From an uncultured Eubacteriales bacterium (GTDB lineage: Bacteria > Bacillota > Clostridia > Christensenellales > Christensenellaceae), in NCBI GenBank assembly GCA_905193725.1, contig CAJJPW010000032.1:1-13261 (forward strand): a DNA stretch of 13,261 nt, read 5' to 3'. A model generated the notes under the pieces. That model did no database searches, was not told where the DNA came from, and saw only the letters and a program-made list of their open reading frames with translations. Positions 1 to 7,843 of this stretch are shown in pieces. A program made the translations under genes and the position numbers. Every line of letters starts with the position of its first letter. The stretch's first letter is position 1.

Positions 1-289
1 AAAAAAATGGCATAAAAAATACAGCTAACAATTTTGTGCAATAGCCACAAAGTCAGAAAGAGATGGTAATCAATCACTAAAACAAAATAAGAAAACAAAA
101 GAAACAATTCTTTATATACTTTACTATAATAATTGAATTTTGACAATATCAAAAAGATAGTTTTAGCACGTCAAATGGGCATATTATGCGGAAAACTCTC
201 CAATTCTTTGTGAAAAAAACTGTATTTTGGGGAAAAGATGCAAAGAGACAGAATGTAAAAATTGTGGAACAATCCTAAATTTTAGTGTC
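1..289. other. AT-rich intergenic DNA, no gene seen
   Basis: No reading frame with coding character is visible on either strand. The stretch is very A/T-rich. It contains one small hairpin (stem 33-38 with 46-51) and isolated promoter-like hexamers (TTGACA at 140-145, TATAAT at 125-130) that are not paired at a usable spacing. It is the far upstream region of the catabolic operon, so binding sites for an unlinked regulator could lie here, but none is recognisable. Confidence 0.6.
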
Positions 290-318
290 TTGTTTCTTGG
301 CTGTAAAGTCGTTATGAT
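290..318 (+). promoter_or_regulatory. Probable sigma-A promoter of the catabolic operon
   Basis: A -35 hexamer TTGTTT (290-295) and a -10 hexamer TATGAT (313-318) are separated by exactly 17 nt. The -10 matches consensus at five of six positions and the -35 at three of six. Transcription would start near 325, directly in front of the first of several hairpins, which leaves a leader of about 235 nt before the first gene. The weak -35 fits a promoter that needs activation or is regulated. This is the best candidate in the 560-nt upstream region but is unproven. Confidence 0.55.
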
Positions 319-324
319 AAATAT

Positions 325-438
325 AACGAGACGGGGATGAACCCCAACTCAACAGGTGAAGGGTACATTCAGTAAAGCGTAGACGGCGAGCCTATTTCGC
401 GAAAACGCTGACAAAAAAGTTTTTGACAACAAAAACTT
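325..438 (+). promoter_or_regulatory. Structured 5' leader with consecutive hairpins
   Basis: Downstream of the predicted start are four potential hairpins in series. Hairpin 1 has an outer GAG/CTC (328-330 with 348-350) and an inner GGGG/CCCC (333-336 with 342-345). Hairpin 2 is TGAA/TTCA (357-360 with 368-371). Hairpin 3 is AGCGT/ACGCT (376-380 with 405-409) enclosing GCGA/TCGC (386-389 with 397-400). Hairpin 4 is a perfect 9-bp stem (417-425 with 430-438) with a 4-nt loop. None is followed by a U-tract, so no simple attenuator is evident. I do not recognise a named riboswitch class. It could be a regulatory RNA, an mRNA stabiliser, or hairpins arising partly from operator palindromes. Confidence 0.4.
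400..413 (+). promoter_or_regulatory. cre box (CcpA operator), carbon catabolite repression
   Basis: The 14-mer CGAAAACGCTGACA fits the Bacillota cre consensus TGWAANCGNTNWCA at every defined position except the first (C instead of T). It lies about 75 nt downstream of the predicted transcription start and 150 nt before the first gene. That position is typical of CcpA roadblock repression of sugar-use operons. Catabolite repression fits the sugar importer and glycosidase encoded downstream. The site overlaps the 3' arm of leader hairpin 3, so the palindromy may serve DNA binding and not RNA folding. Confidence 0.6.
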
Positions 439-561
439 CCTGAGAACTCTTTTATAAAACCAGAATAGACATAAAAATCAAAAAATATTATTTCAATAAA
501 TTATTTCAACAGTTAAAAAATCACAAAATATAAAAATATGACACAAAGGAGAGAAGTGTAC

Positions 562-1590
562 ATGAGAGCCTTATGCTATACATGTCCAGGAGTTAGTTTA
601 CAAAAAATTGACGTGCCCCAGATGATCTACGAGGATGACGTATTGGTGAGCATCGCTTATGCGGGCATTTGTGGCTCGGATATCAACATCATCCATGGCC
701 ATGAGGATGAATTTTTGGGAATTCACCCAGGAGATACCTACATCTTAGGTCACGAGGCGGCAGGATACGTGGAAAAATTAGGGCCAAAAGCGGTGGCCAA
801 AGGCCTGAAAGTGGGCGACAAAGTGGCCCTTTACTACAATCAACATTGTGGCAAGTGCTATTATTGCAGAAATGGACAGGAGCAATTTTGTTCTAACATG
901 CAAAGCAGAGGCGGATATTTTGCCGATTACGCGGTGGTCAACGAGCAGCAGGTGTTTAAACTGCCAGACGATACGGATATGAGAGAGGCGGCACTCGTAG
1001 AGCCCATTTCGGTGGTACAGAGAGGCGTAGACCTTTGCAACTTGAAGCCAGGAAGCAAAGTGGCAGTGGTAGGGGGCGGAGGCATTGGCCTACTGTTTGT
1101 ACAGCTGCTGCGGCTGGCTGGTGCAGTGCGGCTCACCATTATTGAACCGGTGGAGGATAAGCGGAACATGTCCCTCCAGATGGGTGCAGATTTCGCAATT
1201 GATCCTTTCAATCAGGACGTAGTGGCAGAGAGCATGAAGATCACAGATGGCATGGGATTTGACGTGGTGATCGAATCCTCCGGCGTGAAAGCCACCATCC
1301 AGACAGCATACGACATCCTGGGAAGAGGCGGCACCTTAGAGCTGTTTGCCGCCTATGGAAAGGACGCATATTATCAGCTGGATTTGCCTTCCTTCTTCAC
1401 CAAAGAGGCAAAAATCGTGGGAGTATTCCAATCTCCCTACATGTACCCCAGAGCGGTAGAACTGTTCCAGCGGCTAAATAAAGAGCCATTTATCCAGCAC
1501 ATCTTCCAGCCAGAGGACTGGGAAAAGGCATTAGAGGTGAGAATGTCTGGTGTGCCTCAAAAGGTGATGTTCGACTTTACCAAAAAGTAA
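562..1590 (+). CDS. Zinc-dependent medium-chain alcohol/polyol dehydrogenase (threonine/sorbitol dehydrogenase-like)
   Basis: A 342-residue NAD(P)-dependent oxidoreductase of the MDR/GroES-Rossmann superfamily, predicted cytosolic. Visible motifs are the catalytic zinc Cys37 (CGSD), His64-Glu65 (GHE) and probably Glu147. Structural zinc cysteines are 96, 99, 102 and 110 (C-x2-C-x2-C-x7-C). A Rossmann glycine motif GGGGIG lies at 171-176, and Glu195 at the end of the second strand favours NAD+. The length is normal for the family. The ATG at 562 is chosen because an AAGGAGAG site sits at 546-553; the upstream in-frame ATG at 538 has no such site and would add eight residues made of the ribosome-binding sequence. 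First gene of the operon. It probably oxidises a secondary hydroxyl of a sugar, polyol or glycoside imported by the downstream transporter; the substrate is unknown. Confidence 0.88.
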   Translation: MRALCYTCPGVSLQKIDVPQMIYEDDVLVSIAYAGICGSDINIIHGHEDEFLGIHPGDTYILGHEAAGYVEKLGPKAVAKGLKVGDKVALYYNQHCGKCYYCRNGQEQFCSNMQSRGGYFADYAVVNEQQVFKLPDDTDMREAALVEPISVVQRGVDLCNLKPGSKVAVVGGGGIGLLFVQLLRLAGAVRLTIIEPVEDKRNMSLQMGADFAIDPFNQDVVAESMKITDGMGFDVVIESSGVKATIQTAYDILGRGGTLELFAAYGKDAYYQLDLPSFFTKEAKIVGVFQSPYMYPRAVELFQRLNKEPFIQHIFQPEDWEKALEVRMSGVPQKVMFDFTKK

Positions 1591-1605
1591 GTGGAGGCGA
1601 TAGAG

Positions 1606-2643
1606 ATGAAGAGTTTAGCAGTAGAAAAGGACCACACACTTCACGTGGTGGATATTCCCATCCCCACCATAGACAGCAGCAGCGCATTGGTGAAAATACA
1701 CGGCTGCGGCATCTGTGGCACGGATATCAAGACGCTCCACGGCACATTTAAGGGTTTTGAAACCTACCCCTTCTTGACCGGCCATGAGGCAGTGGGGGAA
1801 GTGGTGGAAGTCGGCAAGGATGTAACATGCTTTCAAGTGGGCGATCATGTGATGCTGCCCTACTTGGAGGGAGAGATCAACGGCTATGCAGCAGGCCATG
1901 GAGGATTTTCCGAATACGGCATCTGCCACGATCTAAAGGCAATGGCCATGAATGGCAAAGGGCCGGACGCTCCAGGGTTTAACGAATTATTGTATCCCCA
2001 GAAAAAGATCCCCAAGGACTTTGACGTGGCTACTGGCGTGATGATGGTCACCTTGCGGGAAGTGTTGGCGGCTACACGGCACTTCAACTTCCAGCCTGGG
2101 CAGAGCCTGGTGATCTTTGGCGGTGGCTCAGTGGGGCTGGCGTTTGTGAAATTTGCCAAACTCATCGGCATGGGGCCGGTGATACTGGTAGATATTTTAG
2201 ACGAAAAAGTAAAAGAGGCGGAAAAGCTAGGCGCGGATTATGCCTTTAACAGCACCAAAGTAGATGTTGTGTCTGAAGTGCGGAAGATCTGCCCAGAAGG
2301 GGTGGATTACACGCTGGATGCTGTAGGCGTCAATGCTCTGATCCCCACAGCCATGCAGCTTATTCGCCGGGGCGCTAAGGTTCTCATATACGGCATCTCG
2401 CCGGTGGTACAGATGAACTTCGACTGGACGCCGGCACCGGACAACTGGACGCTGGAGGTTTTCTGGGCGCCAGATAAGATCATGGAGGCGGCAGTGCATG
2501 ACCAGCTGGTAAACTGGGTGCAAATGGGGCTTATCGAGCCAAAGCAGTTCGTCTCTCACATATTAGAATTTAAAGACGTTTTCGAAGGATTTCGCATGAT
2601 GGAAGGAAAGGAGGCAACAAAGAAGATCGTAATAACAATATAA
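1606..2643 (+). CDS. Second medium-chain dehydrogenase, lacking the structural zinc site
   Basis: A 345-residue MDR-superfamily oxidoreductase. Catalytic zinc ligands Cys37 (CGTD), His60-Glu61 (GHE) and probably Glu152 are present, with a Rossmann motif GGGSVG at 172-177 and Asp196, which suggests NAD+. The four-cysteine structural zinc lobe, expected around residues 85-110, is absent and replaced by a Gly/His-rich loop, so this is not a recent duplicate of the neighbouring dehydrogenase. The ATG at 1606 is preferred because GTGGAGG (1591-1597) is its ribosome binding site; an upstream GTG at 1591 would lie inside that site. It follows the first dehydrogenase by 15 nt and is clearly co-transcribed. 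It may act on a related polyol, a keto-sugar reduction, or a sequential oxidation. The substrate cannot be assigned. Confidence 0.86.
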   Translation: MKSLAVEKDHTLHVVDIPIPTIDSSSALVKIHGCGICGTDIKTLHGTFKGFETYPFLTGHEAVGEVVEVGKDVTCFQVGDHVMLPYLEGEINGYAAGHGGFSEYGICHDLKAMAMNGKGPDAPGFNELLYPQKKIPKDFDVATGVMMVTLREVLAATRHFNFQPGQSLVIFGGGSVGLAFVKFAKLIGMGPVILVDILDEKVKEAEKLGADYAFNSTKVDVVSEVRKICPEGVDYTLDAVGVNALIPTAMQLIRRGAKVLIYGISPVVQMNFDWTPAPDNWTLEVFWAPDKIMEAAVHDQLVNWVQMGLIEPKQFVSHILEFKDVFEGFRMMEGKEATKKIVITI

Positions 2644-2725
2644 GCCACAAGTATCGTGGAGAATTTGTGTAGTATGGTTATCCAAATAACTAAAGCAAAT
2701 GAATAAAAAAGAAAGGAACAAAAAC
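2644..2725 (+). other. 82-nt intercistronic gap with small hairpins
   Basis: Between the second dehydrogenase and the binding-protein gene lie two small stem-loops, including GTTAT/ATAAC (2677-2681 with 2686-2690, loop CCAA). No U-tract or good promoter is present, so transcription probably continues. The spacing is wider than elsewhere in the operon, leaving room for separate translation control of the lipoprotein gene. Confidence 0.35.
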
Positions 2726-3763
2726 ATGAAAAGAAAAATTGCACTCGTACTAGTTTGTCTGCTCCTATTGGCGGCATTTACCGCTTGCTCGGGAACACCG
2801 GCGGAGGAAACACAAGGCTCTGAGAGCCCATCTACTAGCGAATCCACTCCCGCAAACGAAGGGGAACAGGGCGGCGATGACCAGATCACCATTGGCCTGA
2901 CTGCAAGAGACTTAGCTATCCCAGCCTACACCTCAATCACCAACATCTTACAGGGACTGTGTGATGAAAATGGCATTCAACTCACTGCAGTGAGCGCCAA
3001 TGCTGACCCAGCAAAACAGGCCTCTCAGATTGAGAACTTCGTGCAAAGCGGTGTGGACACCATCATCATCATGGAAGCAGTAGAACAGTCCGCAGCGGCA
3101 GACCCAACTAAAGCTGCAGTAGAGGCAGGCGTTCCGGTGATTGGCTACGGCCTAGCAGTAGAGGGGAATACAACCGACCTAGTTTGCCCAAACTATGACA
3201 TCGGATACGCAGAAGGCGAACAATGTGCAGAGTACATGAAGGAAAACTTTGGCGGCAAAGGCAAGGTTGCCCTGCTCCACTTATCCCTCACTTCTGAAGG
3301 TGGTATTAACCGTTACAACGGTGCAAAAGACGCTTTAACAGAACTGGCTCCTGACGTGGAGATCGTCGCTGAGCAGTTTGCACAGACCACAGAAGAAGGC
3401 GTGGAAGTGACAGAGAACCTGTTGCAGGCTAACCCAGATCTGAACGCAATTATTTCCAGCTCTGGCGGCGGCGCAGTTGGCGCAGCAGAAGCCATCATCA
3501 GCCACGGCAAGAACGACGGTTCTGTTGTAGTATTCAGCACAGACACTACTACAGACGTGCTCTCTGCTCTGAAGGATGATAACAATCCAATTATCGCCAC
3601 TGTATGTGTAGGCAGCGACTCCTTTATGGCTAACAAACTGTTTGAGATGTCTATGCTCATCATCAACGGCGAGCCCTATGAAGAGCACTATCTGTCCGAA
3701 CTGGAAAAACTCGATGCAACCAATGTAGATGAGTTCATCGAAAGAGAGAATATCGAACTGTAA
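2726..3763 (+). CDS. Ribose-type sugar ABC transporter substrate-binding lipoprotein
   Basis: A 345-residue extracytoplasmic sugar-binding protein of the Peripla_BP_4 (RbsB-like) family. It has a basic N-terminus, a hydrophobic stretch (about 5-19) and a lipobox ending in Cys21, followed by a Ser/Thr/Glu/Gly-rich linker to about residue 52, so it should be anchored as a lipoprotein. The two alternating alpha/beta lobes begin at ITIGLT (55-60). Sequences such as the segment around 108-120 (SGVDTIIIMEAVEQ) are typical of this family, which binds mono- or small saccharides and cyclitols without phosphorylation. The ATG at 2726 is chosen because AAAGGA lies about eight nt upstream; the in-frame ATG at 2699 has no ribosome binding site. 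Its partners are the ATPase and permease immediately downstream. The ligand is unknown. Confidence 0.92.
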   Translation: MKRKIALVLVCLLLLAAFTACSGTPAEETQGSESPSTSESTPANEGEQGGDDQITIGLTARDLAIPAYTSITNILQGLCDENGIQLTAVSANADPAKQASQIENFVQSGVDTIIIMEAVEQSAAADPTKAAVEAGVPVIGYGLAVEGNTTDLVCPNYDIGYAEGEQCAEYMKENFGGKGKVALLHLSLTSEGGINRYNGAKDALTELAPDVEIVAEQFAQTTEEGVEVTENLLQANPDLNAIISSSGGGAVGAAEAIISHGKNDGSVVVFSTDTTTDVLSALKDDNNPIIATVCVGSDSFMANKLFEMSMLIINGEPYEEHYLSELEKLDATNVDEFIERENIEL

Positions 3764-3795
3764 TAGGCGTTCAGACGTCAATGGCAAAAAACAGA

Positions 3796-3825
3796 GGTGT
3801 GAGGCGGCTTTGAGCCCCTCACACC
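3796..3825 (+). promoter_or_regulatory. Strong intercistronic hairpin after the binding-protein gene
   Basis: A 9-bp GC-rich stem (3796-3804 with 3817-3825) continues, after one bulged C, into GGCT/AGCC (3806-3809 with 3813-3816) closed by a TTG loop. No U-tract follows, so it is not a standard terminator. It lies 32 nt after the binding-protein stop and 28 nt before the ATPase start. Stable hairpins at this place in sugar ABC operons are known to protect the upstream mRNA and raise binding-protein levels above those of the ATPase and permease. That role is inferred here. Confidence 0.65.
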
Positions 3826-3853
3826 ACATATCTGACAGCGAAGGAGTATCATT

Positions 3854-5362
3854 GTGAAACAGCAAGCAATTCTCGAATTTAAAAACATCACCAAGAAATA
3901 TCCGGGAACCGTTGCACTCAATGACGTCTCAATTGATTTCCTGCCAGGTGAGGTACACGCTCTCGTAGGGGAAAACGGCGCGGGAAAATCCACGCTGATT
4001 AAAACCTGCAGCGGGGCTATCACCCCCACCAGCGGCGAGATCATCATAGACGGCAAGAAGTTTGAAAAGCTGACTCCCAGCTTATCCCAGGAAAACGGGA
4101 TTGCGGTTATCTACCAGGAATTCAATCTGGTAAACGAGCTGAGTGTTGCGGAAAATGTGTTTTTAGGTTGCCCCATTCGCAAGGGCATCATTCCGGATAT
4201 GAAGAGCATGGAACGGGAGACGCAAAAAATACTCGACCGGTTCCAAATGAGCATGAACCCCAAAGAGCTGGTAGAAAAACTGAGCGTTGGGTATCAGCAA
4301 ATGGTGGAGATCACCAAGGCGATTTCTAAAAACGCCAAAATTCTCATTATGGACGAGCCAACGGCGCCGCTCACTACGGCGGAAGTGGATATTTTGATGA
4401 AAATTATCACACAACTCAAAGCCGAAGGTGTGACCATCGTCTATATTTCCCACAGATTAGAAGAGATTTTCAGCATATCAGATAGAGTTTCCGTCTTGCG
4501 GGACGGGGAACTGATCAAGACCATGAACACAAAGGACACCGACCAAAACGAGCTCATACGGCTCATGGTTGGCAGAGAATTAAAGGAGACCTTTCCGCCA
4601 CGTGCAAAGCCCTCTAGCGACGAGGTTGTCTTGGAGGTAAAACACCTCACTGGCAATGGCGTTAAAGATATTTCTTTTCAAGTGAAAAAAGGAGAGATTT
4701 TTGCCCTGGCAGGCATTGTGGGGGCCGGACGAACCGAAGTGGCACAGCTGCTTTTTGGCGCGGCAAAGCCCACCTCTGGGGAGATCTACTTCAAGGGAGA
4801 GCAGGTTCACGTCAAATCCCCAGCCCAGGCGGCGAGTTATGGCATCGCCCTGGTGCCGGAAGACCGGAAGCAGCAGGGAGCGCTGCTGGATCTCTCGGTG
4901 CAGGATAACATCACACTGGCCAGCATTAAAAAACTCTCTAAGTTTTCAGTGGTCAACAAGAAAAAGGAGAAGGTCATCGCACAGGAGTTCAAGGAGAGCC
5001 TGCGCATCAAGACCCCTACTCTGACCCAGGAGGTCAACAGCCTCTCCGGCGGAAATCAGCAAAAGGTAGTGCTGGCAAAATGGCTGGCCACTCAGCCAGA
5101 GCTGATCATCCTAGACGAGCCAACTCGGGGCATTGACGTAGGGGCAAAACACGAGATCTATTTGCTGATGAACCAGTTGGTAGAGAGCGGCAAGACCATC
5201 ATCATGATCACATCAGAGATGGAAGAGCTCATCGGCATGGCAGACCGCATGGTAGTGCTGTGTGAGGGAGTGATGACAGCTGAGCTGACGCAAGAGGATT
5301 TTGACAAGGAAAAAATACTATATTATGCATCATCAAAGACGGGAGGAAATGAATCGTGCTAA
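3854..5362 (+). CDS. Ribose/CUT2-type sugar ABC transporter ATP-binding protein (two ABC domains)
   Basis: A 502-residue fused double ATPase like RbsA/MglA/XylG. The N-terminal domain has Walker A GENGAGKS (39-46), signature LSVGYQQM (143-150), Walker B ending in DEPT (167-170) and the switch His200. The C-terminal domain has a degenerate Walker A (GIVGAGRTE, 287-295), a canonical signature LSGGNQQK (397-404) and Walker B ending in DEPT (421-424). A degenerate second nucleotide site is normal for the CUT2 family. Start is GTG at 3854 with AAGGAG at 3841-3846, seven nt upstream. Its 3' end overlaps the permease start by 7 nt, indicating translational coupling. The protein would power uptake of an unphosphorylated sugar or glycoside from the cytoplasmic face. 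Confidence 0.95.
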   Translation: MKQQAILEFKNITKKYPGTVALNDVSIDFLPGEVHALVGENGAGKSTLIKTCSGAITPTSGEIIIDGKKFEKLTPSLSQENGIAVIYQEFNLVNELSVAENVFLGCPIRKGIIPDMKSMERETQKILDRFQMSMNPKELVEKLSVGYQQMVEITKAISKNAKILIMDEPTAPLTTAEVDILMKIITQLKAEGVTIVYISHRLEEIFSISDRVSVLRDGELIKTMNTKDTDQNELIRLMVGRELKETFPPRAKPSSDEVVLEVKHLTGNGVKDISFQVKKGEIFALAGIVGAGRTEVAQLLFGAAKPTSGEIYFKGEQVHVKSPAQAASYGIALVPEDRKQQGALLDLSVQDNITLASIKKLSKFSVVNKKKEKVIAQEFKESLRIKTPTLTQEVNSLSGGNQQKVVLAKWLATQPELIILDEPTRGIDVGAKHEIYLLMNQLVESGKTIIMITSEMEELIGMADRMVVLCEGVMTAELTQEDFDKEKILYYASSKTGGNESC

Positions 5363-6315
5363 AATCATCCGTTGTTTCATGGGTAAAAAAATACGCCGTA
5401 TTTCTGGTATTCATCGTGGAGATCATTCTCTTTTCGTGCCTATCCAGTACCTTTTTTACGGTAGATAACTTCACAAACATCTTAAGACAGATTTCCTACG
5501 TGGCCATTACAGGCGTAGGACAGACGCTGGTACTGCTCACCGGGAACATCGACCTTTCGGTGGGATCGCAAATCACATTGCTCAACGTGCTGAGCGCATT
5601 TCTAATGGTCAACCTGGGAATGGACCCAGTTTGGGCCTGCCTCATCGGCCTAGTAGTAACTACAGTTTTGAGTTACGCCACCGGCTGGGTGATCACAGCT
5701 ACCAAAATGCCTGCTATGATCGCCACCATCGCCACCATGTACATTCTACGTGGTATTGCCTACATCATCTCGGACGGCCAAGCGATTTTTGGTTTCCCAG
5801 AGAGCTTCCGGGTAGTGGGGCAAGGTTCCATTGCAGGAATTATCCCCGTGCCAGTTATCATCATGATCGTATGCTTAGTAATTGGCTGGTTTATCCTCAA
5901 TAAGACGTATTTTGGCCGGTACTTCTTCGCCATTGGCGGCAACGAAGTGGCAGCAGAGCTCTCCGGTGTAAACGTAAACCGGATGAAGAGGATTTCCTAC
6001 CTGCTCAACGGCATCTTCACCGGTATTGCCGGTATCATCATGCTATCCCGCCTGAACACAGGTTCTCCACTCACCGGTAAGGAATTTGAAATGGACGTAC
6101 TCACTGGCGTGGTACTAGGTGGTGTCAGTATCTCAGGTGGACGGGCTAAGATCTCCAGCGTCATCATCGGTGTGTTGGTAATCGGTGCACTCACCAACGG
6201 CTTTGTGCTGATGAACGTGGGAGAATACCCACAGTTGGTAGTAAAAGGCCTGGTATTGATCTTAGCGGTAAGCTTTGACTGTATGTCCCGCAACAAGGCC
6301 GCAAAGGCTGCGTAA
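5356..6315 (+). CDS. Ribose/CUT2-type sugar ABC transporter permease
   Basis: A 319-residue integral membrane protein of the BPD_transp_2 (RbsC/XylH/MglC-like) family with about eight to ten hydrophobic segments. Family hallmarks are the GNIDLSVGS motif (63-71), the cytoplasmic coupling segment around GNEVAAELSGV (195-205) and the late GGRAK segment (261-265) before the last helices. The start is GTG at 5356, overlapping the ATPase stop, with GGGAGG at 5341-5346; the length fits the family. A single permease gene implies a homodimer, as in ribose systems. Together with the lipoprotein and ATPase it makes a complete importer, so no other component is needed. Specificity cannot be read from sequence. 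Confidence 0.94.
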   Translation: MLKSSVVSWVKKYAVFLVFIVEIILFSCLSSTFFTVDNFTNILRQISYVAITGVGQTLVLLTGNIDLSVGSQITLLNVLSAFLMVNLGMDPVWACLIGLVVTTVLSYATGWVITATKMPAMIATIATMYILRGIAYIISDGQAIFGFPESFRVVGQGSIAGIIPVPVIIMIVCLVIGWFILNKTYFGRYFFAIGGNEVAAELSGVNVNRMKRISYLLNGIFTGIAGIIMLSRLNTGSPLTGKEFEMDVLTGVVLGGVSISGGRAKISSVIIGVLVIGALTNGFVLMNVGEYPQLVVKGLVLILAVSFDCMSRNKAAKAA

Positions 6316-6349
6316 AGGATAAAATTCATAAAAAAAGGAGACAGAAAAA

Positions 6350-7825
6350 ATGGATTATTGCAAATTTAAAGTGGCATTTGTAGGGGCCGGAAGCGTAGAG
6401 TATGCGGAAAAACTGCTGTATGATATTTTATCCGTGCCAGAGTTTCAGAGGATTGAAGTGGCGTTTACGGATATCGACCCAGTGAAATTGGAGCGCTCAG
6501 TGGCGCTGTGCCAGAGAGATATCGACGAAAACGAACTGCCCATTAAGATTGTGGCTACCACAGATAGAGCAGAGGCCATCAAGGACGCCAAATACGTGTT
6601 CAACATGGCAAAGGTAGGCGGCCTGAAGGGCTGGGAATACGACCTGATGATCCCTCTCTCCTATGGATTAGACCAATGTGTGGGCGATACCCTCTGTGCC
6701 GGCGGTATCATGTACGGCCAGCGGATGATCCCCTTGGTGCTGGACATCTGCGCAGACATGAAAAAGTACGCAAGACCGGACGCCATGTTCTTCAATGTGG
6801 CAAATCCGCTCACTATGACTACTTGGGCAGCTGCCAAATACGGCAAAGTGAATGCAGTGGGTATGTGCCACGGAGTAGGCATTGGACATCGGCAATTCGC
6901 CAGCGTATTCCATATGCCGGTAGAGGACATCTTCATCACCTGCCTGGGCATCAACCACATGGGATTTTACACAGATGTTTGGAAGCTGGATAAAGAGACC
7001 GGCGCTCATATCGATCTAATTCCCGATATGGCAGCGGCTTATGCAGCACACCCCAAGTACAGCGAGATGGAAAAAGTTCGCCGGGATATGCTGGAATGGT
7101 TTGACGCCTACAACACCGAGCAAAATGGCCACACCACAGACCTGGTGCCTTGGTATCGGACCAACCCAGATCTGCTGGAGGATTGGGTGAGCTACATTCA
7201 CTGCTTTGCCGGCGAGACCAACGGATACTTTGGCATGTCCGCTCTGGAGCAGGAACTCTCCGCCAAAAACTACGAGAAGAGAATGCAGTCCCCAGGGCTG
7301 ATCTTTGACGCCAACAACCGCTCTACCGAGCACGCTTCCTTCCTGATGGAGGGCTTGGAGCTGAACCGGATTTACCGTGGACACATCAACGTAGTGAACA
7401 ACGGTTCCATCAAGAACATCATGGACGAGGCTATTGTGGAAGTGCCTTGCTATGCGGACATTCACGGCATTAACGTGCCTATCTATGGCGAGATGGACGA
7501 TGCACAGGTAGAGGTGATCAACCGCCTAGTTACCGTAAACAAGCTGGCCACCGACGCTTCCTGCACCGGCAATGTGAAGAAGCTGTATCAGGCCATGATG
7601 CTGGATCCTCTCACTGGAGCAGCATTAGACCCGCGGCAGATTCGCCAGATGACCGACGAGCTGCTCATCGCAGAAGAGCCATGGTTGCCACAGTTCAAAG
7701 AGGGCATCGCCCAGGCAAAAGCCCGGATCGAGCAGTCCAAGAAGGACGGGACGTATTTCCCCACAGACAAGAACTACAAGGGCGCTGCTGTGCGTAAAGG
7801 CCCCTTTGCGATGTACCAAGAGTAA
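6350..7825 (+). CDS. Glycoside hydrolase family 4 enzyme (NAD+/Mn2+-dependent), alpha-galacturonidase/galactosidase-like
   Basis: A 491-residue GH4 enzyme. Family features in order are the N-terminal Rossmann motif VGAGSVEY (11-18), the NVANP segment (149-153, with substrate-contacting Asn152), the metal/catalytic cysteine in CHGV (Cys173), the second metal ligand in GINH (His203), and the TEH segment near 326-328. GH4 enzymes oxidise C3 of the glycone with bound NAD+, eliminate the aglycone and re-reduce, passing through a 3-keto intermediate. The tetrad after the catalytic Cys varies with specificity: phospho-glucosidases use CDMP or CN-type motifs, alpha-galactosidases CHSV and LplD-type uronidases CHG-type, so CHGV points to a non-phosphorylated substrate of the latter kind. 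This agrees with ABC import. RBS AAGGAG is at 6335-6340. Product assignment beyond GH4 is inference. Confidence 0.88.
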   Translation: MDYCKFKVAFVGAGSVEYAEKLLYDILSVPEFQRIEVAFTDIDPVKLERSVALCQRDIDENELPIKIVATTDRAEAIKDAKYVFNMAKVGGLKGWEYDLMIPLSYGLDQCVGDTLCAGGIMYGQRMIPLVLDICADMKKYARPDAMFFNVANPLTMTTWAAAKYGKVNAVGMCHGVGIGHRQFASVFHMPVEDIFITCLGINHMGFYTDVWKLDKETGAHIDLIPDMAAAYAAHPKYSEMEKVRRDMLEWFDAYNTEQNGHTTDLVPWYRTNPDLLEDWVSYIHCFAGETNGYFGMSALEQELSAKNYEKRMQSPGLIFDANNRSTEHASFLMEGLELNRIYRGHINVVNNGSIKNIMDEAIVEVPCYADIHGINVPIYGEMDDAQVEVINRLVTVNKLATDASCTGNVKKLYQAMMLDPLTGAALDPRQIRQMTDELLIAEEPWLPQFKEGIAQAKARIEQSKKDGTYFPTDKNYKGAAVRKGPFAMYQE

Positions 7826-7843
7826 AAAGAGGAGGAGCGTGTC

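Noticed and set aside
325..410. Known riboswitch (c-di-GMP, THF, ZTP or similar)
   Set aside because: Individual words look familiar, but none of the conserved cores I know can be placed; left as an unassigned structured leader.
423..458. TTGACA at 423 with TATAAA at 453 as a second promoter for the operon
   Set aside because: The spacing is 24 nt, too long for a sigma-A promoter, and TTGACA is part of a hairpin stem.
538..561. Upstream ATG as start of the first dehydrogenase
   Set aside because: No ribosome binding site before it, and the added codons are the ribosome binding site of the ATG at 562.
1591..1605. GTG at 1591 as start of the second dehydrogenase
   Set aside because: The GTG is part of the GTGGAGG sequence that serves the ATG at 1606; the zinc-enzyme fold starts properly at 1606.
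2699..2725. ATG at 2699 as start of the binding protein
   Set aside because: No ribosome binding site, and it would put nine charged or polar residues before a normal lipoprotein signal that starts at 2726.
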